The notes beneath the pieces were generated by a model. It was not told the origin of the DNA, searched no databases, and worked only from the letters and a program-made list of their open reading frames with translations. Below are positions 24,830 through 35,811 of a DNA stretch of 64,000 nucleotides, in pieces. This stretch comes from Callipepla californica brunnescens. Lineage: Eukaryota > Chordata > Aves > Galliformes > Odontophoridae. The position numbers and the translations under genes are program-made. The number at the start of each line of letters is the position of its first letter. Position 1 is the stretch's first letter. The DNA lies in assembly GCA_023055505.1 (NCBI GenBank), contig JALIRH010000095.1:1240001-1304000 (forward strand), in the 5' to 3' direction.

Positions 24830-27202
24830 GTTTGATTCCACCTCTTCTAAGTGTTCCCCAAAAACACTATCATCGGAGCGTTGCTAAAGCCTTCTTTAAC
24901 AAGCAGAGCAAACCGGCAGAGTGTTAATATTCGAACCGCTCAGAACCTCGGATTCCGCTCGAATCGCATCAATCGCGGCTACTGCTGCTTTTGCCGCTGA
25001 AGAAAGACGCCAGCCAGACGGCAGCTATGCACTGAATCGCGGCTTTTCAAAAATCAGCCGGTAGCGGTCCTATTCCAACAATTCGCGGTTTACACGTGAA
25101 AGTGACTCGGTTTCAGGAGTTGGAAGAGAATGTGTGCTGGATCCCAGTTTTAATAGGAGTGAAAGTTTTAATTCCTATTCTGCTCTGTTACTGTATGCAA
25201 CGTACGTCTGAATCGTTCATTCATCTGCGAGCACTTTTTCATTCTTTTCTCTGACCAGTGCTGTTATCCTTTTTACTACCTTAATATAACACATTCATTT
25301 CAATTTTCTTACGATACCCGCGGATCTTTCTCATTCTCTCTCAAAAAGGTATGTTTTTCAGAACTATGGAAGCAATGGAGAGGCGTTAAGTACGGAAAGC
25401 TGGTTCCTCTCCCAAAGGCGTGTGTGATTCCACCGCTTCTAAGGGTTCCCCAGAAAACCTTGTCACCGGAGCATCGGAATAGCCCCCTTTAAGAAGCAGA
25501 GCAAAGCGGCCGAGAGTTTGATGCTCGAACCGCGCTTAGCCGCGGATTCCGATTCAATCGCACCAATCGCGGCTCCTGCTGCTTTTGCCGCTGAAGAAAG
25601 ACGCCAGTCAGCCGGTAAAAGTGCACTGAATCGCGGCTTCAGTAATCAGCCGGTAGCGGTTCTATTCCAACAAATCGCGGTTTACACGTGAAAGTGACTC
25701 GGTTTCAGGAGTTGTATGTGTATGTATGCTGCATCCCAATGTTAGTGGGAGGGAAAGTTTTGATTCTCATTCTGCTCTACTACTGATTGCAACGTATGTC
25801 TGCATCATTCATTCATCTGCGAGCACGTTTTCATTCTTTTCTCTGAGCAGTCTTGTTATTCCTTTTTTAGTACCTCTAGTTAATACCGTCGCACAAGTTT
25901 TTCTTGCCAAACAAACAATTCATTCCCTTTTTCTTTTGGAACGGTATGGTATTCAGAGCTAAAAAGTCAAATAGTAGCGTTAAGTACGTTAAACTTTTTC
26001 TTCTACCAAATGTATGTTTGATTCCACCTCTTCTAAGTGTTCCCCAAAAACACTGTCAGTGGAGCGTTGCAAAAGCCACTTTTAACAAACATAGCAAACC
26101 GGCAGCGTGTTAATGTTCGAACCGCGAAGAACCGCGTCTCAGGCTCGAATCGCATCAATCGCGGCTACTGCTGCTTTTGCCGCTGAAGAAAGACGCCAGT
26201 CAGGCGGCAGCAGCAGTGCACTGAATCGCGGCTTTTCAAAAATCAGCCGGTAGCGGTCCTATTCCAACAATTCGCGGTTTACACGTGAAAGTGACTCGGT
26301 TTCAGGAGTTGGAAGAGAATGTGTGCTGGATCCCAGTGTTAATGGGAAGGAAAGTTTTGATTCTCATTCTGCTCTGCTACTGAATGCAACGTATGTCTGC
26401 ATCGTTCATTCATCTGCGAGCACGTTTTCATTCTTTTCTCTGACCAGTGCTCTTATCCTTTTTACTTCCTCAATCTAACACATTCACTTCAATTTTCTTA
26501 CAATACCCGCGGATCTTTCTCATTCTCTCTCAAAAAGGTATGTTTTTCAGAACTATGGAAGCAATGGAGAGGCGTTAAGTACGGAAAGCTGGTTCCTCTC
26601 CCAAAGGCGTGTGTGATTCCACCGCTTCTAAGGGTTCCCCAGAAAACCTTGTCACCGGAGCATCGGAATAGCTCCCTTTAGAAGCAGAGAAAAAGCGGCA
26701 GAGAATTTGATGCTCGAACCGCGCTTAGCCGCGGATTCCGATTCAATCGCACCAGTCGCGGCTCCTGCTGCTTTTGCCGCTGAAGAAAGACGCCAGTCAG
26801 CCGGCTGCCGTGCACGGAATCGCGGCTTCAGTAATCAGCCGGTAGCGGTTCTATTCCAACAAATCGCGGTTTACACGTGAAAGTGACTCCTTTTCAGGAT
26901 CTGTAAGTGTATGTATGCTGCATCCCAATGTTAGTGAGAGGGAAAGTTTTGATTCTCATTCTGCTCTACTACTGAATGCAACGTACGTCTGCATCGTTCA
27001 TTTATCTACGAGCACGTTTTCATTCTTTTCTCTGACCAGTCTTGTTATTCCTTTTCCTACCTCTAGTTAATATCGTCACACAAGTTTTTCTTGCCAAACA
27101 AACAATTCATTCCCTTTTTCTTTTGGAACGGTATGGTATTCAGAGCTAAAGAGTCAAATAGTAGCGTTAAGTACGTTAAACTTTTTCTTCTACCAAATGT
27201 AT
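24830..27202. repeat. 2373-bp higher-order repeat, copy 1 (four monomers)
   Basis: Monomers starting at 24,830; 25,422; 26,016 and 26,611 correspond one to one with those at 27,203; 27,795; 28,389 and 28,983, at an offset of 2373 bp. Diagnostic variants move together: ACGGCAGCTATGCACTGAAT in the first monomer of each set, and GGCGGCAGCAGCAGTGCACT in the third. Confidence 0.82.
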
Positions 27203-29225
27203 GTTTGATTCCACCTCTTCTAAGTGTTTCCCAAAAACACTATCATCGGAGCTTTGCACATGCCTTCTTTAACAAGCAGAGCAAACCGGCAGAGTGTTAA
27301 TATTCGAACCGCTCAGAACCTCGGATTCCGCTCGAATCTCATCAATCGCGGCTACTGCTGCTTTTGCCGCTGAAGAAAGACGCCAGTCAGACGGCAGCTA
27401 TGCACTGAATCGCGGCTTTTCAAAAATCAGCCGGTAGCGGTTCTTCTCCAACAATTCGCGGTTTACACGTGAAAGTGACTCGGTTTCAGGAGTTGGAAGA
27501 GAATGTGTGCTGGATCCCAGTTTTAATAGGAGTGAAAGTTTTAATTCTTATTCTGCTCTGTTACTGTATGCAACGTACGTCTGAATCGTTCATTCATCTG
27601 CGAGCACGTTTTCATTCTTTTCTCTGACCAGTGCTCTTATCCTTTTTACTTCCTCAATATAACACATTCATTTCAATTTTCTTACAATACCCGCGGATCT
27701 TTCTCATTCTCTCTCAAAAAGGTATGTTTTTCAGAACTATGAAAGCAATGGAGAGGCGTTAAGTACGGAAAGATAATTCCTCTCCCACAGGTGTGTGTGA
27801 TTCCACCGCTTCTAAGGGTTCCACAGAAAACCTTGTCACCGGAGCATCGGAATAGCCCCCTTTAGAAGCAGAGAAAAAGCGGCCGAGAGTTTGATGCTCG
27901 AACCGCGCTTAGCCGCGGATTCCGATTCAATCGCACCAGTCGCGGCTCCTGCTGCTTTTGCCGCTGAAGAAAGACGCTAGTCAGCCGGTAAAAGTGCACT
28001 GAATCGCGGCTTCAGTAATCAGCCGGTAGCGGTTCTTCTCCAACAAATCGCGGTTGAAACCTGAAAGTGACTCCAATTCTGGTGTTGTAAGTGAATGGAT
28101 GCTGGATCCCAGTGTCAGTGAGAGGGAAAGTTTTGATTCTCATTCTGCTCTACTACTGAATGCAACGTATGTCTGCATCATTCATTCATCTACGAGCACG
28201 TTTTCATTCCTTTCTCTGACCAGTCTTGTTATTCCTTTTCAGTACCTCTAGTTAATATCGTCACACAAGTTTTTCTTGCCAAACAAACAATTCATTCCCT
28301 TTTTCTTTTGGAACGGTATGGTATTCAGAGCTAAAAAGTCAAATAGTAGCGTTAAGTACGTTAAACTTTTTCTTCTACCAAATGTATGTTTGATTCCACC
28401 TCTTCTAAGTGTTCCCCAAAAACACTGTCAGTGGAGCGTTGCAAAAGCCACTTTTAACAAACATAGCAAACCGGCAGCGTGTTAATGTTCGAACCGCGAA
28501 GAACCGCGTCTCAGGCTCGAATCGCATCAATCGCGGCTACTGCTGCTTTTGCCGCTGAAGAAAGACGCCAGTCAGGCGGCAGCAGCAGTGCACTGAATCG
28601 CGGCTTTTCAAAAATCAGCCGGTAGCGGTCCTATTCCAACAATTCGCGGTTTACACGTGAAAGTGACTCGGTTTCAGGAGTTGGAAGAGAATGTGTGCTG
28701 GATCCCAGTGTTAATGGGAAGGAAAGTTTTGATTCTCATTCTGCTCTGCTACTGAATGCAACGTATGTCTGCATCGTTCATTCATCTGCGAGCACGTTTT
28801 CATTCTTTTCTCTGACCAGTGCTCTTATCCTTTTTACTTCCTCAATCTAACACATTCACTTCAATTTTCTTACAATACCCGCGGATCTTTCTCATTCTCT
28901 CTCAAAAAGGTATGTTTTTCAGAACTATGGAAGCAATGGAGAGGCGTTAAGTACGGAAAGCTGGTTCCTCTCCCAAAGGCGTGTGTGATTCCACCGCTTC
29001 TAAGGGTTCCCCAGAAAACCTTGTCACCGGAGCATCGGAATAGCCCCCTTTAAGAAGCAGAGAAAAAGCGGCCGAGAGTTTGATGCTCGAACCGCGCTTA
29101 GCCGCGGATTCCCATTCACTCGCATCAATCGCGGCTCCTGCTGCTTTTGCCGCTGAAGAAAGACGCCAGTCAGCCGGCTGCCGTGCACTCAATAGCGCCT
29201 TCTCTAATCAGCCGGCATCGGTCCT
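27203..29225. repeat. 2373-bp higher-order repeat, copy 2 (cut short on the right)
   Basis: This second copy of the four-monomer block ends about 350 bp early, where the array passes into C-strand telomere-like DNA at about 29,226. The break falls in the middle of the last monomer, just after the GGTCCTATTCCAAC element. Confidence 0.8.
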
Positions 29226-30657
29226 ATTCCAACACATACGCTAAAGCTAAACCTCACCCTACTCTCACCCTTACGCACCAGCTAACCCTGCCTCAATCCC
29301 TACATACAGATCAAACCCGAAACCTAAACCTAACCCTAAACCTCAACTTCATGCTAACATCAACACTCAACCTAATCCTATCCCGAAATAGAATCATCAC
29401 ATTGAGAAACACTTTCTCCCTAACCCTAATCCGAAATCGAATCCGAAACCTCAAAGAATCCCAAACCCTTTCCATAGCTCTAACCCAATGCTGAACCCTA
29501 CCCTGACCCACTTTCACTACCCCTTACCATAAAACTCAATCAACACCAAAACCCACCCCTGACACTAAACCTAACACTAATTCTTATCCTAACCCTAACC
29601 CAAACACTTACCCTAATCCGAACCAAAACCCAAGCCCTAACCCGAGCACAAAGCCTTACCTTGCCCCTCATTCTATTCTGAACCCTAACCGGAAACCTAA
29701 CACTTACCCTAAGACCAACCCTTTCCCTAAACAGAAATCTATCCCTAGCAGAAGCGGAACCCAAGCAAAAACTCCTACTTTAACACCAACCCCAAGTTGA
29801 TGACCAAGCCTAAACCTGACACATAGCATCAGATTACCACAACCCTCACCTAAACTCTAACCCCAACCCTAACACTAAGACTTACCCTAGCTATCTGATG
29901 GTCCTCATACCCTATTCCAATTCCTAAACCCAAGGCAAACACCACACCAAAAGCAATGCCTACCATTTTCCAAACCTGACACTTAAAGTCAACCTAAACC
30001 TTACTCTAACCGTATATCAAACCCTGACCATTAGCCTCATTGTGACTCTAAGTCTGCCTTCAATCGAAATCTGACCCTAAAACCAACCCCAACTCAAAGC
30101 CCAACCCTAAACCTAAAGCTAAGCATCAGATTACTGCAGATCTCACCTAACCTATCCCTACTTCTAACCCCAAACCCAATCCAAACGCCAAACCTATTCC
30201 TAACCTAACACTAAGCCAGAACCCAACCCAAGGCCTACCCCTTCTCTCAGCCTAACACTCAAACTAACCTAGACCCAAAACCAACCCTAAATCAAATCCT
30301 AACCCTCCCCCTTACTCTATCCTGTACCCAAGCAAGGCGTAACCCTTCTCTGATCCTAAAACTAAAGAGAGCTCTACCCCATACTCTAAACCTTCATCTA
30401 CACCAAAACCTAACCCTATCCCTAATCCAAAACCTAACCCTAAACCTAACCCGAACTCTAACCTTAATCCTAAACCTAAACCTTACCCTAACCCTAAGCC
30501 TAACCTTAACCCTAAGCCTTCTCTGAACCTCAAACTAAAGAGAACCCTAGCCCTTGCACTAAACCTTCAGCTACACAAAAAAATAACCCTAACCTAATCC
30601 TAAAACAAACCCTAAACCTAACCCAAAGCATCAGATTACCACAACCCTAACCTGACA
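29226..30657 (-). repeat. diverged C-strand telomere-like DNA
   Basis: CCCTAA-like sequence, much more degenerate than the macrosatellite at 1-18,690 but built from the same landmarks. The CATCAGATTACCACAACCCT motif or a close variant is at about 29,827, 30,124 and 30,629, and CCTACCCCTTCTCTCA lies near 30,235. It is evidently an older relative of the same repeat in the opposite polarity to 18,691-19,135. No gene seen. Confidence 0.85.
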
Positions 30658-30857
30658 CCTACACTCAAATGCATCCTTCCCCTTATTTGAAGCAAAGTGA
30701 AATCCTAAATGGAATTCATAGGAAGAGCGAATTCACCAATCTTCATCGTATACAATGCACAATACATATACAATATACATACAAAGCGTACAAGGAAATG
30801 ACTGAGTTTTCTCGTCTGTTAAAAAAAAAAAAAAACAAAACAAAACAAAAAAACGTT
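30658..30857. other. short A-rich segment at the ERV junction
   Basis: About 200 bp of non-telomeric AT-rich sequence contains ATACATATACAATATACATAC-like dinucleotide repetition and an A15 tract followed by AAAC repeats (about 30,820-30,857). It separates telomere-like DNA from the last codon of the retroviral pol remnant. The A tract is on the plus strand and so is not the poly(A) tail of the minus-strand ERV. It could be the tail of a separate retroposed fragment, or local expansion; I do not recognise the rest. Confidence 0.5.
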
Positions 30858-31960
30858 TTACATTTTTCTTAGAGTGGTTTGTAGATCGTCTGAAGTCTTG
30901 GACACCTCCCACTGGGGTCCTGTGTCACGGATTGGTCCTTTCACATGGCTTGCATGGATCCATCTGCGCTCAGCTGTCCGGATGGCTGTTTCTGTTGTTA
31001 ATAAAACAAGAAAAGGTCCTTCCCAGCGGGGAGTTAGAGATGACTCTTTCCACGTTTTAATTTAAACCTTGTCTCCTGGACTGATTCCATGTATTGCCAT
31101 ATCTAGCGGAGGCCGTTGGACCACCAGTCCTTCCATTCTTCATTCATTCCTTCTCTTATTCATTTCAATTCAATATTCCTGTATTTTCTTCTACCTTGGG
31201 ATGTTCCGATGGGAGTTCTAAATCATATGGCATTCCATATCCCATTTCAAAAGGTGATATTCCAGTCTCTCTTCTTGCTTCTGTTCTTCAGTTAAGTAGT
31301 GCCAGTGGCAAACACTTCATCCAAGACATCTTGGTTTCAATCATTCCTTTAGTAAGCCGCTTTGGAAGTTCCCCATTCGACCTTTCTACTTCTCCAGAGC
31401 TCTGTGGGTGCCATGGGGTGCGATATTCCCATTTGGTCCCCATTGGAGCTAAAGCCTCTTACACTGCCTTTAATACAAAGTGAGGGTCTCTAGCTGAATC
31501 TGCAACTTCCATGTTCCCATATCTGGGGATAATATGTTCGAACAATGTCTTGATTACTGTCTGGGCTGTTGCCCTAGCGGTGGGGTAGGCCTCCAGAAAA
31601 TGTGTTCAATGGGCGATTCTTCCTAAGAAGTACTTCTATCTTCCAACCCTGGGGAGATCTGTGAAGTCTATCTGCATTTGAGCAAAAGGTCTGACAGCCC
31701 ATTCCCTTCCTCCCTGTATTTTTTCCCTCAGTTGTTGTTTCTTTCCTTTCCTCCAAATCATCCAATGATCTACAATTCCTTTGGCTATGCTAGAAATGCC
31801 TATACACATCTATTTCATTGTGAATTGGTCCACCAAGGCCTGAAGCCCGCAATGAGTCTGCTTAGGAAATTCTCATCTTCTCCAAGCTTTAGGGATTACC
31901 TCTCTTCCATCAGCTAATAACCATTTTCCCTCCTTTTCCTCAACCTCCATTTGTCGGAGC
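30858..31960 (-). pseudogene. ERV integrase remnant (gamma-like)
   Basis: This would encode the pol integrase that joins viral DNA to the chromosome. In minus-strand order, the first catalytic Asp lies in QIDFTDLP (codon at 31,668-31,666). The second-Asp region (about 31,515-31,480) is altered relative to the family pattern, and the catalytic Glu lies in SSGEVERSN (codon at 31,386-31,384). The C-terminal domain carries [12 protein letters not shown] and [10 protein letters not shown] (about 31,040-30,940), typical of gammaretroviral integrases, and the frame ends at TAA 30,860-30,858. Frameshifts and stop codons interrupt it between domains, so it is not functional. The upstream boundary with RNase H is approximate. 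Confidence 0.82.
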
Positions 31961-32580
31961 CGCTCTTTTCGCTTCTTCATCAGCAAAATTAGTTCCCCTT
32001 ATTTCAGCCGACATCGCCCTCTGGTGCCTTTCCGTGTACTACTGCGCTTTTCTCTGGTTCTCTTCTTGCCCTCAGAGTTTGTCTTCTTAACGACTGGTGA
32101 ATTAACCCTTTCCCGGGTGAGTTTACCAATCCTCTTTCCTCCCATCTTTTTCCCAAGGTATGGACTACCCCATACGCATACCTAGAATCTGTAGAGATAG
32201 TCCCAATGCTTCCTTTCAACATTTGAAGGGCTGTAAGGATTGTATAGAATTTCACAGCCTGAGCTGACCACGTTCTGTCCAATGCTCCCGATTCAATTAC
32301 TGGAAATGTTTTCCCGTTTAGTAGAGCATCCCCTGATTTTCCTTTTCCTTCTACCACCCGGGAGGAGCCATCTACAAATCATTTGCCCCCTTCTAATAAC
32401 TTCTCCTCTTCTAAGTCCTCCCCTCTTTTAGCCTGATACTCTATACACTGAATGCAATCATGGCTTAAATCTTCATCTGGTTCCCCATAGAAAAATTGAG
32501 CAGGATTTGGCAAACTTGGAGTTTCTATTTCTAATTGAGGAGAATGGATTAGGATTCCTTCCTATTTCAATAGTCTAGCA
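31961..32580 (-). pseudogene. ERV RNase H remnant
   Basis: A minus-strand frame of about 117 codons (32,357-32,004) contains ALQMLKG followed by TISTDSRYAYGVVHTLG and a WEERG loop, the pattern of a gammaretroviral RNase H in which the DSRYA Asp is catalytic. Continuity with RT upstream is lost through a frame change near 32,580. It follows the RT remnant and precedes integrase, as expected for pol. Confidence 0.8.
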
Positions 32581-33960
32581 TCTGTAATCCACTTCTCTGC
32601 TTTTTCTTGGAGTACTCCCCTTATTGTCATGTGGACTATACACTTGTAATTCACCCCTGAAAGTCATCTTCCCTGCTTCTTCTACTAACAGAGCTACAGC
32701 AACTATTGCTCGTAGACAGGTAGGCCACCCACGGCTAACGGGATCCAAGAGTTTTGAAAAGTATCCTGCTGGCTTCTTCTTCCCGGCCCATTCCTGGCTC
32801 ACTACTCCAAAAGCGATCCCTTCGTCTGTATTTACAAAAAGGTAAAATGGGCTTTTTAGATCAGGTAAGCTTAACGCTGGTGCATGAAGAAGATCTACCT
32901 TGAAGTCTTCTAATCTTTGCTCATCCTCCTGGCTCCACTTTCTTCAGCCATCTTGTACTAGTTTCTGCTATAAAAGCTTTACCTTACTGCTATCATTCTC
33001 AATCCATTGTCGACAGCATCCTAGCAGCCCTAACATCTGCCTCACCTGCCTCTTGCCTCTTGGGGCTTTTCAAGATCAAATCCCATTTGCCCGTTCTGGA
33101 TCTAATGTCTTATTTCCCTTGCTTAACCAATGTCCCAAATATTTCACTTCCTCTTCTGTAAATTGGCATTTTGCCTTTGAAACTTGGAACCCCTTTGAAC
33201 CAAAGAAATGCAATAGTTTAATGCTCTCCTGTCTAACTGTCTCCTCGCCTGCTCCAGCTAATAGTAAGTCATCTACATATTGCACTAAGGTTGCCTGTGG
33301 GTTTAGTTCATCAGTTTTTAGTACTTGCTCAAGGGCTTGCCCAAACAAGTTAGGGATTCTGTGAATCCCTGTGGGAGCACTGTCCCTCTGAGTTGTTGTT
33401 TTCTATGGGGGTTTGGATCTTCCCACTCGAAGACAAAGTAGTCTCTGCATTCTGCCGTCAGGGGGCAGGTCCAAAAAGCATCCTTGAAATCAATTCCACT
33501 ATACTACTGAGATTCTGGCTTCAATTGACCGAGCAGCATATAGGGGTTTGCCACTACTGGGAAGCGGGGAATTGTTCTCTCCTTAATTTCCCTTGAGTCG
33601 TGGACCAATCTGTATGTGCCATAAGGTTTGTTTTTTTTTTACATGGAGTATGGGAGTATTCTAGGGAGACATACAAGGCTCTAATAGTTCTTTAGATATT
33701 AATCTCTCCATTTCAGGTTGTAGCCCTGATTTACCTTCCTGTGAAATGGGATATTGTTTCACCCTAATTGGAATGCCTGGGTCCTTTAGAATCACTTCAA
33801 AGGGTTCTATGTCTAACTTCCCTACTGATTCTGGACTCTACCAAACTTCTGGGTTAATTCTAGCCTCATCTTCTATCGTTAGAGTACGTTGCTGAACAGT
33901 TAATTCTCTATCTTTTACTTCCAAATTTATTCCTAACTCCACAATTCAATCTCTCCCTAG
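32581..33960 (-). pseudogene. ERV reverse transcriptase remnant
   Basis: The polymerase catalytic motif YVDDLLLAG is encoded at 33,279-33,268 and following, with VKYLGHWLSKG downstream, all on the minus strand. Upstream, fragments with AFWTCPL and a VLPQGFTES box are present. One frame change falls inside the QGFTES...FGQALEQ stretch near 33,355, and further breaks occur on both sides. The open stretch containing YVDD is only 90 codons. The connection-domain motif KKPAGYFSK lies near 32,780. It is a decayed gamma-like RT. Confidence 0.85.
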
Positions 33961-34260
33961 CAAATTCTATTCTGCTTCAGGTACCAATAAAAAAGACTCA
34001 GTTCCATAGGTGCTAGGTGATTCTATTTCTACCTGCTTTACAACAGGTACCATAAAAGGTTCCCCTTTTGTTCCAATTACTTGTAGCTCTTCCGAGGATA
34101 AAGAACATCCTCGAGGTAAATATTGAACAGTCGATCTTTCTGCCCCAGACTCTACCAAAAATTCCATTTCCTGACGCTGAGAACCCAATTTCAATTTTAT
34201 CAAGGGCTTGTTTCTTTCCCAGGTCCCCAGCACATAGAGTCCCTGACCCCCTCAGTCCTC
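33961..34260 (-). pseudogene. ERV protease remnant with altered active site
   Basis: A minus-strand frame of 88 codons (34,233-33,967) matches a retroviral aspartic protease, with the active-site loop reading FLVESGAERSTV at about 34,165-34,130. The family pattern there is Asp-Ser/Thr-Gly; here Glu replaces the catalytic Asp, so the product would be inactive even without the surrounding frame breaks. It lies directly between the gag zinc knuckle and RT, as in gamma-like elements. Confidence 0.8.
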
Positions 34261-35713
34261 CTGAAACATTTGCTCGTCCCAGATTCTCTTTCTACAGTCT
34301 TTCTTCATGTGTCCCTTTTTCTGACAGTAGAAGCATTCAACTGTTCTCATATCTCTGGGTCTGTTCTGCTTGGGTTGAAGCGCATTTTCTGCCCGAGGAA
34401 TATTCCCTCTTCTCCTTGCCTGGAACGCCCCCTTCTGTCCTTCTCTTACCGCGGCTATCAGACTTCCAGCTTGCCTCTTCTGAGTCTCCTCCTCTCTCCT
34501 TAACGTATACTTTCTGAGCCTCTCTCAGCAATTCATCTAATCCTCTCTCCTGCCAGTCCTCCAGCTTCTCTAGTTTCCTTCCAATATCTGTCCAGGACCT
34601 AGCTTCAAACCGCGTTTTCAGGAGAGCTCGCCCCACGGGGTAGCAGGATCTAATCCTGAATAGAACTGTACATGTCTGCATAGTCTCTCTAACCACTCAG
34701 TAGGAGTTTCATCTTTTTTCCGTTGCTTGCCTTATTTGCCTTATTGATATTCTGTCCCCGAGGGACAGATTCTCTAATCCCTTGAATAATAAGAACTCGC
34801 AAATCTGCCATGTGAGTACCATGTTCCTGGCTCTGATTATCCCAATTGGGCCGCTGTAAGGGTCACTTTAGATCTGCTCCTGGGCCAGCCGGGTGTTGCT
34901 GATCCCAGATTCACGTACCTGCCCTCCTGATCATATCCCTTTCTTCTGCTCTAAATAGTATGCCCAAAATTGCCTGTGTTTCATCCCAAGTTTAATGGTT
35001 GGGACCTGAAGATTGATCTAGCCTCTCGGAGACCCCTCAAGGATCCTCCAGCAAATTCCCCATCTCCTTCTGAAATTCCCTTATGTATCTCCTGAGTTGA
35101 AGGGAACTGAAACATAGCCAGCTCCTGGCTTTGATCCTCCGGTAGCTACAGGTATTTCTCTTCAAGGGAGAACGTTTCCTCCTTGACCTCTCTCCTGCCT
35201 AGCTTGCCTTCTAGTGATCCTTCTCCTAGGGAAGTCTAGGGGTTCACATTCAGGTTCATCTCCCAAGTCAGATTCAGCTTGCTCCGGCGGAGCCGCTGGA
35301 TTCTGTTCGGGGGGAGCGTAAGGCGGGGGGATAGTGTATAATGTCCTCCTCTGTTGTATTCTTTTTTTTAATTAGGGGGAACAGAAAGGTTCCAATATCA
35401 GATTCTACCCATCATTTGCATACTCACCATCTTCCAGATTCAAAGGCTGTTTTTCATTTGCATAAGCGTTTAGAGCCTGGCAGATCCGGTCCTCAAAGGA
35501 CCCAAATACTGGCCAGAACAGCTGATCTGCCCTTCTCTGCTTTCCTCCCCATACCTCCATACAGTCATGTACCATCTTCACCTCACTCTTTCCTCGTCTA
35601 GAGGGAGAATCACCCCAATGTTTTAACATTAAACCTAGGGGACTTTCTAGTGGTATGTCCGGTAGCTTTACCTGCGAGCTGTACCTAGAGTTCGGAGCTA
35701 CAGGTCTCTGCAC
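34261..35713 (-). pseudogene. ERV gag remnant (matrix to nucleocapsid)
   Basis: In minus-strand order, a matrix-like open stretch (35,713-35,405) contains SPLGLMLKHWGDS and MVHDCMEVWGG. A broken capsid region (about 35,400-34,700) follows. Next is the C-terminal capsid/spacer stretch with KLEKLEDWQERG and LLREAQKVYVKERGG (34,696-34,337), and finally one CCHC zinc knuckle (34,335-34,294, spacing C-X2-C-X4-H-X4-C). The knuckle is one base out of frame with the upstream stretch; the shift falls near 34,350. One zinc knuckle per gag is the gammaretrovirus arrangement. Not functional as it stands. Confidence 0.82.
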
Positions 35714-35790
35714 AGAAGTTCCCCAGCCCAGGGGCCGTCCGAAGACGGGGTGCTCCCCTGGAGTGGGAATTCCACAGCAGAGTCGCCTGG

Positions 35791-35808
35791 ATCCGAGTCA
35801 CGGCACCA
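35791..35808 (-). promoter_or_regulatory. primer binding site, tRNA-His type
   Basis: The plus strand reads ATCCGAGTCACGGCACCA, identical to the 3' end of vertebrate tRNA-His plus CCA. On the minus strand it is the primer binding site, placed three bases downstream of the LTR end. Class I elements such as the mammalian HERV-H group use the same tRNA. Confidence 0.88.
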
Positions 35809-35811
35809 AAT

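Larger units (their letters stand above)
19136..29225. repeat. 592-bp satellite array, 18 monomers
   Basis: Monomers can be phased on GTGTGATTCCACCGCTTC or its GTTTGATTCC variant at 19,166; 19,761; 20,107; 20,699; 21,285; 21,880; 22,473; 23,061; 23,647; 24,239; 24,830; 25,422; 26,016; 26,611; 27,203; 27,795; 28,389 and 28,983. Spacing is 586-595 bp except one 346-bp monomer. Two types alternate: type A has AAACAAACAATTCATTCCC upstream and CCAAAAACACTGTCA, type B has CTCTCAAAAAGGTATG upstream and CCAGAAAACCTTGTCACC. Every monomer has GCTTTTGCCGCTGAAGAAAG or a close variant, and CpG-rich AATCGCGG boxes. Short open frames repeat with the monomers and carry no recognisable domain. I do not recognise the family. 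Confidence 0.93.

Noticed and set aside
20129..28485. Conserved 65-80 codon frames in the 592-bp satellite
   Set aside because: Each recurs with the monomer, starts at different ATGs between copies, and has no recognisable fold; apparent conservation is satellite homogenisation.
19136..29225. CRISPR-like array
   Set aside because: The repeats are hundreds of bases long with no short repeat/spacer alternation, and the genome is a vertebrate one.
31094..31483. Plus-strand frame of 129 codons
   Set aside because: It is the antisense shadow of the ERV integrase on the minus strand, which has family motifs.
34068..34517. Plus-strand frames of 126-149 codons
   Set aside because: They are antisense to ERV gag and protease, which are recognised by the zinc knuckle and the protease loop.
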